In this document: positions 6,680 through 15,024 of the stretch, piece after piece
Numbering within the stretch: the stretch's first letter is position 1
Layout of the letters: the number at the start of each line of letters is the position of its first letter
DNA from: UMGS1279 sp045630265
GTDB lineage: Bacteria; Bacillota; Clostridia; Oscillospirales; Acutalibacteraceae
Direction: 5' to 3'
Assembly (NCBI GenBank): GCA_045630265.1
Contig: JAZQSV010000022.1
Location: 1 to 21,711 of the forward strand
DNA: 21,711 nt
Made by a program: the position numbers and the translations under genes
Notes under the pieces: generated by a model
What the model saw: only the letters and a program-made list of their open reading frames with translations
What the model was told of the DNA's origin: nothing
Databases searched by the model: none

Positions 6680-7243
6680 TTGCTTATACTTGCATCTAAC
6701 TCACCAAGGCGGAAAGAAATACTTTCAATGCTTGGATTTGAATTTGAAGTTTTAGTTTCCGACTGTGATGAAACAACCTACAATCTAACACCAAAAGAAA
6801 CGGTAATGGAGCTTGCTAAAAGAAAGGCGCTTGCCATAAATGCAGGCGCAAACGACGTTGTAATTGGCTCCGACACTGTTGTTTCGATAGATAATATGAT
6901 ACTTGGCAAACCAAAAAATGCCGACGACGCCAAAAGAATGCTTCATCTTTTATCAGGCAACTGCCACGAGGTTTATACCGGCGTTGCAATTATATCTAAA
7001 GAAAAAACCATAATAGATTTTGTTTCGGCAAAGGTTTATTTTAACGAAATGTCAAAGGAAGATATTGACTACTACGTTTCAACGCTCGAACCAATGGACA
7101 AAGCAGGCGCGTACGCGGTCCAGGGCAAGGGCGCCGCATATATAGAAAAAATTGAGGGCGACTTTTTTACAGTAATGGGTCTCCCCGCTTCCTTTGTTAG
7201 TAACAAGTTAAAAGAATTTGGAATTTACCCTAAAACAAAATAA
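6680..7243 (+). CDS. maf: Maf/YhdE nucleoside triphosphate pyrophosphatase
   Basis: A cytoplasmic house-cleaning pyrophosphatase of 187 residues. Family members hydrolyse dTTP, UTP and modified pyrimidine triphosphates to the monophosphate, and are linked to septum formation. The signature LASNSPRRKEIL is at residues 4-15, followed by a conserved acid region (GSDTVVSIDN, about 63-72) and MDKAGAYAVQGKGA near 146-159. The last motif is characteristic of the YhdE subgroup (dTTP/UTP). The start is TTG: AAAGGGAG lies just upstream, no in-frame ATG is available before the signature, and the protein begins at the family's usual point. It is a monocistronic unit with its own promoter and terminator. 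Confidence 0.95.
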   Translation: MLILASNSPRRKEILSMLGFEFEVLVSDCDETTYNLTPKETVMELAKRKALAINAGANDVVIGSDTVVSIDNMILGKPKNADDAKRMLHLLSGNCHEVYTGVAIISKEKTIIDFVSAKVYFNEMSKEDIDYYVSTLEPMDKAGAYAVQGKGAAYIEKIEGDFFTVMGLPASFVSNKLKEFGIYPKTK

Positions 7244-7247
7244 TACA

Positions 7248-7287
7248 AAAATAACTGCCGTGGAAAATCCACGGCAGTTATTTTTTA
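7248..7287. terminator. Bidirectional terminator between maf and pfkA
   Basis: A 15-bp perfect stem (AATAACTGCCGTGGA at 7250-7264 with its complement at 7268-7282) has a three-base loop. T runs follow on the plus strand and A runs precede it. It lies between the convergent stops of maf and pfkA. Confidence 0.95.
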
Positions 7288-8247
7288 TATAGAAAGAATG
7301 TCAGCTAATTTGTAGCTTTCCTCGTCGAACTTTCTTGACATATTAAGTGCTTCAAAGATATCAAAATCAACTATCTCGCTGTTTCTGTAGCAAACAACCC
7401 TATTACCAATATTCTTATTTAAAAGATTAACGGCCTCATTAGCAAGGAAGCTTGAGACAACACGGTCGCGAACAGTAGGATTACCGCCCCTTTGAACGTG
7501 GCCTAAAATAGTTGCTCTGGACTCAACACCTGTCTGTTCTTCTAAATATTTTGCAATTTCAGAAACGGGAGTTTTATATCCTTCTGCAACAACAATAATA
7601 AAGTGGTGCTTACCGTTTTCAATTGCCAGCTTCATCTTCTTGCAAACGTCATTAAGATCAGACTCAACCTCAGGCACCAAAATAGATGTAGCGCCGACCG
7701 CAATACCTGCTTGAAGTGCAAGGTCGCCCGCGTTTCTGCCCATAACCTCAACAACAGAACAACGTGCATGGGACTGCATGGTATCACGTATTTTATCCAC
7801 CATTTCCACTACTGTATTCATAGCAGTGTCAAATCCGATAGCATAATCGGTAGATGCAATATCATTATCAATTGTAGCAGGAACACCAACACAGGGAAGC
7901 CCACGAAGAGATAAATCTCTGGCGCCTCTGAAAGAACCGTCGCCACCAATTACTACAATGCCCTCAATACCAATTTTGCGGCAATTTTCAATTGCCTTAT
8001 TTATGCCATCTTCTGTTTTGAATTCGGGACAACGTGCGGTATAAAGGAAGGTACCGCCTCTGTGAATAATATCAGAAACCGACCTTTCAGTAAAGGTCTC
8101 AAATTCGCCATTAATAAGACCCATATAGCCGTGCCTTACGCCAATAACCTCAATACCAAGCGAAAGCGCTGTACGAACAACCGAACGAACGGCCGCATTC
8201 ATACCCGGCGCATCGCCGCCACTTGTTAAAACGCCAATTTTTTTCAT
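7285..8247 (-). CDS. pfkA: ATP-dependent 6-phosphofructokinase
   Basis: PfkA phosphorylates fructose-6-phosphate at C1, the committing step of glycolysis; it acts as a cytoplasmic homotetramer. The 320-residue length and numbering match the E. coli enzyme almost exactly. SGGDAPGMN is near residue 9, GGDGS at 101-105, catalytic Asp127 in TIDND, Arg162, MGR at 169-171, and GHVQRGGNP near 249. Gly104 and the residue at 124 (Ala, not Lys) mark the ATP-using rather than the pyrophosphate-using type. The ATG has AGGGGGA upstream. A separate promoter lies in the tail of dnaE, with a cre-like operator over the start site, so glycolytic flux control by CcpA is likely. No pyruvate kinase gene follows. 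Confidence 0.97.
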   Translation of the reverse strand: MKKIGVLTSGGDAPGMNAAVRSVVRTALSLGIEVIGVRHGYMGLINGEFETFTERSVSDIIHRGGTFLYTARCPEFKTEDGINKAIENCRKIGIEGIVVIGGDGSFRGARDLSLRGLPCVGVPATIDNDIASTDYAIGFDTAMNTVVEMVDKIRDTMQSHARCSVVEVMGRNAGDLALQAGIAVGATSILVPEVESDLNDVCKKMKLAIENGKHHFIIVVAEGYKTPVSEIAKYLEEQTGVESRATILGHVQRGGNPTVRDRVVSSFLANEAVNLLNKNIGNRVVCYRNSEIVDFDIFEALNMSRKFDEESYKLADILSI

Positions 8248-8266
8248 ACAAATTCCCCCTATGGAT

Positions 8267-8280
8267 TGAAAACGTTATTA
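8267..8280. promoter_or_regulatory. pfkA: Candidate catabolite-responsive element (cre) of pfkA
   Basis: TGAAAACGTTATTA matches the CcpA site TGWAANCGNTNWCA at 13 of 14 positions. It overlaps the downstream edge of the pfkA -10 and the expected start point near 8273, the placement expected for repression. CcpA itself is not in the window; hprK, which drives CcpA control through HPr-Ser46 phosphorylation, is. Confidence 0.65.
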
Positions 8281-8308
8281 TTTTAACATACCAAAAACAA
8301 TTATTCAA
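8280..8308 (-). promoter_or_regulatory. pfkA: Sigma-A promoter of pfkA
   Basis: On the minus strand: TTGAAT (8303-8308), 17 bases, TAAAAT (8280-8285). The -35 lies inside the last codons of dnaE, so pfkA can be expressed apart from the upstream operon. Confidence 0.65.
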
Positions 8309-11300
8309 TAAATTTTACATTATTTTTTCCAAAAATTTTACAAAAATCTTCCCATTTTTCGCTACCAACGGGGAAATCGGCAAACTTTTGTGCTTTAAGG
8401 CGCTTTCCAGTGTCCTCACAGTATATTATAACCTCTACCCCACCATCTGATAAAAAACTGCTTATTTTATTTAAAAGTTTAGAATCAAGGGTTGGAATTT
8501 TAACATAAAGCTTTGAATAATCCGCCTTAAAAATCTTTGCTTTTATAGGAAATACCTGCTCAATCTTTTCACAAAGTATTTCACTCGGACGGTCGTCGGA
8601 TTCGGTAACTCTGCCCTCAAAGCTAAATATCTCACCCTCTTTTAAAAGTTGCTTTACGGGCGTATAGCTTGCGGGAAATACAGTAATGTTTATTGAGTCA
8701 TATCTGTCCTCAACATTTAAAAATGCCATTAAATTACCACTTTTTGTTGTTTTAGTTCTAATGGTATTAATAAGGCCTATAAATTTTACCCTTTCACCGT
8801 CTGCTACCTTATGCTCTAAAACATCACAAAGCTTAGTGGCATTCATACTCTTAATATTGACATCAAACTCATCCAAAGGGTGGCCGGACATATAAAGCCC
8901 CGTTGCCTCCTTTTCAAAGAAAAGCATTTCTTTTTTGGGCATTTCAGAAACCTCGGGAAATTTAAAGGTATATGTTTCTGTACCAGCCATTTCATCATCA
9001 AATAAACTTGTTTGTCCGCCCGCATTTCTGAATGCTTCCTGCTCTACCGCTGACATAATTTCTTCAATGGACTGAAGCATTTGTCTGCGGTTACCACCAA
9101 GCGAATCCAAAGCACCGCTTTTAATAAGACCTTCAAGCGCCCTTTTATTAAAGTCGCGCCCGTTCATACGCTTACAGAAATCAAAAAGCGATGTGAACTT
9201 AGCTTCATTTCTTAAAGCAATCATCTTACTTATTATGCCCGCGCCCAGATTTTTAATTGCCAAAAGTCCGTAGCGGATATTATTGCCCGAAACTGTAAAA
9301 TGTAAATCACTTTCATTAACATCGGGTGGTAAGATTTTAATACCAAGTCTATTACACTCTGCACTATACTGATTAACCTTACCCGCACTATCCAAAACGC
9401 TTGAAAGAAGCGATGCCATATATTCCTTTGTATAATGCCTTTTAAGGTACGCGGTTTGGTAAGCAATTACAGTATATGCCGCCGCGTGAGATTTGTTAAA
9501 AGCGTAGGAACTAAACAAAGCTAAATTATCGTAAATTTCGTTAGCAACGTCTTCCGGAACTCCCCTATTTACCGCACCATCACAAATAATGTTTCCGTTT
9601 GCGTCCTTTTCACCGTAAATAAAGCTATTTCGCTCTTTTTCCATTACGTCATGTTTTTTCTTACTCATAGCACGGCGAACAATATCCGCCCTGCCAAGAG
9701 AATATCCTGCCAGAGACCTGAATATCTGCATTACCTGTTCTTGGTATACAATGCACCCATAGGTAACCTTTAAAATAGGTTCCAAAAGAGGTGTTTTATA
9801 TACAATTTTAGCTGGATTATGCCTATTATATATATAAGTAGGAATAGAATTTCGAGGTCCCGGTCTATATAGGGACAATATTGCCGTTAAATCTTCTAGA
9901 TTTTCGGGTTTAAAGGAGCGAAGAACCTGCTTCATGCCCTCCGACTCAAACTGGAAAATACCGTCTGTCAGTCCCTCAGCCATCATAGAAATGGTTTCCG
10001 CATCATCGGTAGGAATATTTAATATAGAAAACTGTGGGTTATATGACTTAATCATTTTTTCAGAATCCGAAATAACGGTAAGGTTTCTAAGGCCCAAAAA
10101 GTCCATTTTAAGAAGACCTAACTCTTCAAGCTCGGTCATTGTGAACTGTGTTACAATAGCCTCATCATTAAGGGCGAGCGGAACATAACTATAAACAGGC
10201 CTGTCCGCAATAACAACACCAGCCGCATGTGTAGAGGCATGGCGAGGCATACCCTCAATCTTAAGGGCCATATCAATAATATTTTTAACGTCGGTTTCGG
10301 TTTCATACAAATTTTTAAGGTCAACCGATTCCTCCATTGCCTTTGTAAGGGTTTGATTTATACCGTTAGGTATAAGTTTCGCGACCTTGTCGCAGGTGGC
10401 ATAAGGAATATTTAAAACCCTGCCAACGTCTCTAACAGAACCCTTTGCGGCCATAGTGCCGAAGGTAACAATTTGTGCAACCTGTTCTTTGCCGTATTTC
10501 TTTATAACGTAATCAATTACCTCCTGCCTTCTTACAAAGCAAAAGTCAATATCAAAGTCGGGCATTGAAACACGTTCGGGATTTAAAAATCTCTCAAAAA
10601 GTAGGTCATATTTAATTGGATCTATTCCCGTAATACCAATACAGTATGCAACCAAGCTACCTGCACCAGAACCTCTACCTGCGCCAACAGGAATACCGCT
10701 GCGCTTTGCAAAGTTAACGTAATCTTGCACTATTAAAAAGTAGTCGGTAAATCCCATACTGTTTATAACCGAAAGCTCATACTCCAACCTATCTGCTATA
10801 TGCTTTTCGGGGTTTTGTCCGTAAATTCTATACAGCCCGGAGAGAGCCATTTCTTTTAAATATTCTTTATGGTCTTTATCACCAATATCAAAAACGGGAA
10901 GCTTTAATTTATGGAATTCAAATTCCACATTACACATATTGGCAATTTTCACTGTATTAGAAAGCGCTTCGGGGTGCTCTCTGAAAAGAGCATACATTTC
11001 ATCAGCAGATTTTAGATAAAATTCCTCCGTTTCAAAAGACATTAAATCCTCATCGCCTATTTTTTTGCCGGTGCCAATTGCCAACAAAACCTCCTGCATT
11101 TTACTGTCTTCTTTATTTATATAGTGAACGTCATTAGTGCAAACAAGGGGTATATCAAGTTCCCTTGAAAGCTCAACAAGGCCCTTATTAACAATAAGTT
11201 GTTCCTTAATTCCGTGGTTTTGAAGCTCTAGATAAAAATTATCCTGACCAAATAAGTTTTTATAATATTTTGCGGTTTCCCTTGCTTTTTCCTTTTCGCC

Positions 11301-11744
11301 GTACAAAATAGCTGAGGGAATTTCGCCCGCAATACAGGCAGAAAGTGCTATTAGTCCCTCGCTATATTTTTCTAAAATTTCCCTGTCTATTCTGGGTCTT
11401 GAATAAAAGCCCTCGGTAAAACCTAAGGAAACCAGTTTTATAAGGTTTTCATAGCCCTTATTGTTTTTACAAAGCAAAATAAGATGATTATATGGTGTAT
11501 ATTCTCCCCTTTTTTTATCAAAACGTGATCCGGGCGCAATATACACTTCACAACCTATTATGGGTTTAATACTATATTTTTTAGCGGTTTTATAAAACTC
11601 TATAGCACCGTACATAACACCATGGTCGGTAATGGCAACGGCCGACTGACCTAAGTTTTTGGCAGACTGAAAAAGCCTGTCAATACGGCAAGCACCGTCT
11701 AACAAGCTGTACTCTGTATGCAAATGTAGATGTACAAAGTCCAT
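8301..11744 (-). CDS. dnaE: DNA polymerase III alpha subunit, DnaE1 type
   Basis: A replicative DNA polymerase of the C family, about 1,147 residues. The PHP domain starts at the N-terminus (HLHLHTEYSLLDG, DHGVMYG, GCEVYI, TNDVHY), with its metal ligands present. The polymerase core has GRGSGAGS near 356, two catalytic aspartates in PDFDIDF at about 395-401, and the third in KMDFLGL near 548. A C-terminal OB-fold is seen at about 990-1040 (IGLINTIRTKTTKSGNLMAF). There is no DnaQ-like exonuclease insert, so this is DnaE and not PolC. In Firmicutes with both, DnaE extends primers and PolC does bulk synthesis; whether PolC exists here cannot be told. The start is the ATG at 11744, with GTG three codons upstream as an alternative. 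It follows whiA by 17 bases. Confidence 0.97.
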   Translation of the reverse strand: MDFVHLHLHTEYSLLDGACRIDRLFQSAKNLGQSAVAITDHGVMYGAIEFYKTAKKYSIKPIIGCEVYIAPGSRFDKKRGEYTPYNHLILLCKNNKGYENLIKLVSLGFTEGFYSRPRIDREILEKYSEGLIALSACIAGEIPSAILYGEKEKARETAKYYKNLFGQDNFYLELQNHGIKEQLIVNKGLVELSRELDIPLVCTNDVHYINKEDSKMQEVLLAIGTGKKIGDEDLMSFETEEFYLKSADEMYALFREHPEALSNTVKIANMCNVEFEFHKLKLPVFDIGDKDHKEYLKEMALSGLYRIYGQNPEKHIADRLEYELSVINSMGFTDYFLIVQDYVNFAKRSGIPVGAGRGSGAGSLVAYCIGITGIDPIKYDLLFERFLNPERVSMPDFDIDFCFVRRQEVIDYVIKKYGKEQVAQIVTFGTMAAKGSVRDVGRVLNIPYATCDKVAKLIPNGINQTLTKAMEESVDLKNLYETETDVKNIIDMALKIEGMPRHASTHAAGVVIADRPVYSYVPLALNDEAIVTQFTMTELEELGLLKMDFLGLRNLTVISDSEKMIKSYNPQFSILNIPTDDAETISMMAEGLTDGIFQFESEGMKQVLRSFKPENLEDLTAILSLYRPGPRNSIPTYIYNRHNPAKIVYKTPLLEPILKVTYGCIVYQEQVMQIFRSLAGYSLGRADIVRRAMSKKKHDVMEKERNSFIYGEKDANGNIICDGAVNRGVPEDVANEIYDNLALFSSYAFNKSHAAAYTVIAYQTAYLKRHYTKEYMASLLSSVLDSAGKVNQYSAECNRLGIKILPPDVNESDLHFTVSGNNIRYGLLAIKNLGAGIISKMIALRNEAKFTSLFDFCKRMNGRDFNKRALEGLIKSGALDSLGGNRRQMLQSIEEIMSAVEQEAFRNAGGQTSLFDDEMAGTETYTFKFPEVSEMPKKEMLFFEKEATGLYMSGHPLDEFDVNIKSMNATKLCDVLEHKVADGERVKFIGLINTIRTKTTKSGNLMAFLNVEDRYDSINITVFPASYTPVKQLLKEGEIFSFEGRVTESDDRPSEILCEKIEQVFPIKAKIFKADYSKLYVKIPTLDSKLLNKISSFLSDGGVEVIIYCEDTGKRLKAQKFADFPVGSEKWEDFCKIFGKNNVKFIE

Positions 11745-11761
11745 ACAATTCACCCAAATAA

Positions 11762-12661
11762 TTATTTAATATTATTTGCCAGTGTAACAAGTCGGTTTAA
11801 TCGGTGGTTCAGTCCCGATTTTGTAATTTCCCCGTCCATAAGCTCACAAAGCTCCGTAAGGGATGCTTGGTCGTGCACGAGGCGCAGTTCTCCAACCCTT
11901 TGAAGCTCTGGAGAAAGTCTAATAAATTCGCCACTTTCCTTTAGCTTTTTAATAGCAAGGCACTGCATAACAGATGCATTTACCGTTTTGGTTATATTAG
12001 CAGTTTCACAGTTTGTAATTCTGTTAAGACGATTTCTTACATCCTTATAAACAGTAATATCAGCAAGCTTTAAAGCGTAACTTCCTGCACCGATAAATGC
12101 AAGAATATCAGATAAATTTTCACTACCTGCAAAATAAATAGTATAGGACTTTCTTCTTGCAGTAATTTTAGGAGTAAGACCTAAATCACATATAAACCTA
12201 AATAATTCATTGGCTAGTTCCTTGTTACCAACAGGAAGCTCTGCTAAATATTCCCTATTTGGATCGCTGACAGTAGCGCAGGAAAGAAAAACACCCCTTA
12301 AAAAGGCCGCCCGGCAACAGTCATCCTCAAAAATATAGGTTTTTAAGGGGTTGTCCCCTTCCTTAAAACCAAAATAGCCAAATGAGGTTAAAATTTCTTC
12401 CCTTTTTGACTTCGGCCCAACACTCACCCTATAAAGATCTTTCTTACTTCCTCCAACCGAAATGTTCGGCACAGTTGAAAAGCATCTGGAAAGAAGGGCT
12501 GAAAGGCGAAAAACAACGTCCTCGCTTTCGGTAAGAACAGTCATATTATTAGCAGAAAACGCCCTACCCATAAGCAAAATTCCGTAACATTCGGCAATTT
12601 TACAACAGGTAGACGCCTCTATTTTGCAAAGCTCGGATTTTACTTCTGTTAAAAACGACAT
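11762..12661 (-). CDS. whiA: WhiA DNA-binding protein
   Basis: WhiA is a conserved Gram-positive DNA-binding protein. It controls sporulation septation in Streptomyces, and affects cell division and chromosome segregation in Bacillus. The 299-residue length is typical. The N-terminal half is the degenerate LAGLIDADG homing-endonuclease fold (about residues 90-200, AFLRGVFLSCATVSDPNREYLAE), which in WhiA lacks nuclease activity. The C-terminal helix-turn-helix spans about 215-299 and ends SGLNHRLNRLVTLANNIK. The ATG has AGGGAA upstream. It lies nine bases after the RapZ-domain gene and 17 before dnaE. The usual neighbour yvcK is missing. Confidence 0.95.
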   Translation of the reverse strand: MSFLTEVKSELCKIEASTCCKIAECYGILLMGRAFSANNMTVLTESEDVVFRLSALLSRCFSTVPNISVGGSKKDLYRVSVGPKSKREEILTSFGYFGFKEGDNPLKTYIFEDDCCRAAFLRGVFLSCATVSDPNREYLAELPVGNKELANELFRFICDLGLTPKITARRKSYTIYFAGSENLSDILAFIGAGSYALKLADITVYKDVRNRLNRITNCETANITKTVNASVMQCLAIKKLKESGEFIRLSPELQRVGELRLVHDQASLTELCELMDGEITKSGLNHRLNRLVTLANNIK

Positions 12662-12670
12662 AATAATTCC

Positions 12671-13075
12671 CTATCTTTTATTTATATCACGGTGCAAAGT
12701 TTCTGCAGTAAAACCGCTTTCTAAAAGCATTTTATATGTATATTCAGCAAAACTTACCGACCTATGCTTTCCACCCGTGCAACCAAAGGCAACAACAAGT
12801 TTTTCTTTTCCTTTTTGTCCAAAAAGGTTAGCAGTTTCGGTTACAACACGCAAAATACTATTAGCAAGTATTTTAGATTCTTCAAACTGCATTACGTAAT
12901 CTAACACCGCTTTATTAAGTCCCGTAAGTTCTTTTAACTCTTCAACGTAAAAAGGGTTTTTAAGGCACCTTACGTCAAACACAAGATTAGCATCGGGCAT
13001 ATCATTATACTTAAAACCAAAAGAAAGGCAAACAATCTTTATATTATCGCTTTTAGCACTAATACCTTCAGACAT
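12671..13075 (-). CDS. Stand-alone RapZ C-terminal domain protein
   Basis: This 134-residue protein corresponds only to the C-terminal half of RapZ/YvcJ (full length about 285-295). It carries LSFGFKYN near residue 17, VFDVRCLKNPF near 32-42, TGLNK, and GCTGGKHRS at 98-106, and ends with HRDINKR. In E. coli this domain binds the sRNAs GlmZ/GlmY and senses glucosamine-6-phosphate through the GCTGGKHRS pocket. The N-terminal P-loop kinase-like domain is absent; upstream sequence is murB, whose stop is 15 bases away, so there is no room for it. The ATG with GGTGAGG six bases upstream suggests a functional gene rather than a fresh break. Its function here is unknown; an RNA-binding or sugar-phosphate-sensing role is inferred. 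Confidence 0.85.
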   Translation of the reverse strand: MSEGISAKSDNIKIVCLSFGFKYNDMPDANLVFDVRCLKNPFYVEELKELTGLNKAVLDYVMQFEESKILANSILRVVTETANLFGQKGKEKLVVAFGCTGGKHRSVSFAEYTYKMLLESGFTAETLHRDINKR

Positions 13076-13090
13076 TGTTTGCCTCACCTA

Positions 13091-14002
13091 CTATCTACCT
13101 ATAAATTCAACCTCGGGCTCTAACCTTACGCTTGTCTGCAAAAAAACGGTCTCGCTAACATGCTCAATTAAACGCTTTACGTCCGACGCAGTTGAGCCAC
13201 CAACGTTTATTACAAAGCCGGCGTGTTTTTCACTGACCTGAGCGCCACCAATGGTGTAGCCCTTTAGCCCGCACATTTCAATCAACGTACCCGCAAAATT
13301 TCCGGTAGGCCTTTTAAATGTACTGCCTGCGCTTGGAAAATCAAGCGGTTGCTTTGATTTTCTTCTTTGTAAAAGCGCATCCATTTTCTCCCTTATTGCC
13401 TCGATTGGCGCAGGTGTTAAAGAAAATTTTGCAGAGGTAATAATTAAATCTTTCTTTTCTTTAAAAATACTGGTTCTATAACCAAGTCTCATATCCTCTG
13501 CCTTGATGGTTTCAAATTTACCGTCGCGGGTTAGATAGGTACACTCTGTAATAACGTTTTTAATTTCAGAGTCATAGGCGCCTGCATTCATGTATACGGC
13601 GCCGCCCACAAGACCGGGTATGCCCCAGGCAAACTCAAGCCCCGAAAGACCGTGTTCTGCTGCAAAGCTGCAAAGAAGCGAAAGCTTAATACCGCTTTGG
13701 CATTTAATAACGTTATATTCATCTAAGGTTATTTCGCTAAGTCCGTTACTTATATGAATAACGGCGCCTTCAATGCCAAGGTCAGATACAAGCAAATTAC
13801 TGCCATTGCCAATAACGGTAATAGGAATTTCCTTTTCGTTTAAAAAATCTATTACACTTTTTAGCATTTCTTCGCTTGCTGGCTCAATAAATATGTCTGC
13901 AGGACCACCAATTTTAAAACTCGTGTGGGCCGACATCGGTTCATTTTCTTTGTAGGAACACATTTGCTCCTCTAAAAAACTCTTTAGTTCGGAATAATCC
14001 AA
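13091..14002 (-). CDS. murB: UDP-N-acetylenolpyruvoylglucosamine reductase
   Basis: MurB is the flavoenzyme that reduces UDP-GlcNAc-enolpyruvate to UDP-MurNAc with NADPH, the second committed step of peptidoglycan precursor synthesis in the cytoplasm. The 303 residues are typical of the short type II form. The FAD domain has TSFKIGGPADIF near 28 and NGSNLLVSD near 66. GIPGLVGGAVYMNAGAY lies near 127-143. The proton-donor serine is in PSAGSTFKRP near 225, and the catalytic glutamate in the C-terminal EPEVEF. The start is TTG, chosen because GAGGTG lies six bases upstream and no ATG precedes the conserved region. It lies between the glucokinase gene and the RapZ-domain gene. Confidence 0.96.
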   Translation of the reverse strand: MDYSELKSFLEEQMCSYKENEPMSAHTSFKIGGPADIFIEPASEEMLKSVIDFLNEKEIPITVIGNGSNLLVSDLGIEGAVIHISNGLSEITLDEYNVIKCQSGIKLSLLCSFAAEHGLSGLEFAWGIPGLVGGAVYMNAGAYDSEIKNVITECTYLTRDGKFETIKAEDMRLGYRTSIFKEKKDLIITSAKFSLTPAPIEAIREKMDALLQRRKSKQPLDFPSAGSTFKRPTGNFAGTLIEMCGLKGYTIGGAQVSEKHAGFVINVGGSTASDVKRLIEHVSETVFLQTSVRLEPEVEFIGR

Positions 14003-14024
14003 GAATTACACCTCACGACGAAAA

Positions 14025-14984
14025 TTATTTTTGATATAAACGATAAAGATTTGCAGCACCTATAATGCCTGCATCATTACCAAGTTTAGCAATTTGCACC
14101 TTGGTTTGCTTTTCAATATTTATAGAGAAAATCTGTTCAGAAACTAATTTTCTGATGGGCAAAAGCAAAGTATCGCCCTCATAGGAAATGCCGCCGCTAA
14201 TACAAAGAACATCAGGTTGGATAACGTTAATAACGTTAGCAATACCACAGGAAACATACTCAATATACTTATCTACAACCTGCTTCGCCGTATCGTCGCC
14301 TGCACGCATACCGTCAAAGGCAGTTTGACCGTTAACGTTTTCTAAGCTTCCTTCAGCAATTTCCCACATTTTGGAATTTCTATCTTCTTCCATTGCTTTT
14401 TTTGTCTGTCTGATAAGTGCAGTAGCAGAAGCATGTGCCTCCCAGCAACCCTTTCTGCCGCAGGTACACTGCTCACCGCCTACAGATATAACTGTATGTC
14501 CAATTTCACCACCGGCAAGGTTGCCGCCGGAGAAGAGTTTATTATCAATAATAATTCCACCGCCAACACCTGTACCAAGTGTTACTGCAACAAAGGTAGT
14601 GGTTCCCTTTCCTGCACCTGCTAAAAACTCGCCGTATGCGGCAGAATTAGCATCATTTTCCAAATAACAATCAAAATTAAGACGCTCTTTAAGTAAATCA
14701 ACCATTGGGAGATTTGCAAAGCCTAAGTTGTTAGAGGTTGCTATAAAGCCCGTATAGGGATTAACGCTACCGGGACTGCCGACACCAACAGAAGAAATAT
14801 CCTCCATTTTAAGACCCGCATCCTCTACCGCCATTTTAACGGCAAGGGCCATATCGTCTACAATTTCCTCCGCGGGACGAGGACAATTTGTCTTAAGTCG
14901 TGCTCTGCCGATAATTTCAAAATTATCGTTAACAACGCCTACTTTAATATTTGTACCGCCTAAATCTACGCCAACATGAAACAT
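14025..14984 (-). CDS. glcK: ROK-family glucokinase
   Basis: A cytoplasmic sugar kinase of 319 residues, most like the glucokinase branch of the ROK family. It phosphorylates glucose with ATP for entry into glycolysis. The phosphate-binding DLGGTN is at 7-12. The catalytic aspartate lies in ENDANSAAYGE near 112, and the sugar-contacting histidine in GGEIGHT. The zinc-binding cysteine cluster CTCGRKGCWE near 173 is the ROK signature. Exact sugar preference among hexoses cannot be read from sequence. The ATG at 14984 was chosen over a TTG two codons upstream because TAGGAG is eight bases from the former and only two from the latter. It lies 40 bases after hprK. Confidence 0.92.
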   Translation of the reverse strand: MFHVGVDLGGTNIKVGVVNDNFEIIGRARLKTNCPRPAEEIVDDMALAVKMAVEDAGLKMEDISSVGVGSPGSVNPYTGFIATSNNLGFANLPMVDLLKERLNFDCYLENDANSAAYGEFLAGAGKGTTTFVAVTLGTGVGGGIIIDNKLFSGGNLAGGEIGHTVISVGGEQCTCGRKGCWEAHASATALIRQTKKAMEEDRNSKMWEIAEGSLENVNGQTAFDGMRAGDDTAKQVVDKYIEYVSCGIANVINVIQPDVLCISGGISYEGDTLLLPIRKLVSEQIFSINIEKQTKVQIAKLGNDAGIIGAANLYRLYQK

Positions 14985-15024
14985 TTGCAATTCTCCTAAA
15001 CTGTACTATTTTTTTGCCTTTATA

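Noticed and set aside
12671..13090. Frameshift explanation for the short RapZ
   Set aside because: Only 15 bases separate it from the end of an intact murB, and it has its own start and ribosome site, so no N-terminal domain can be recovered in another frame.
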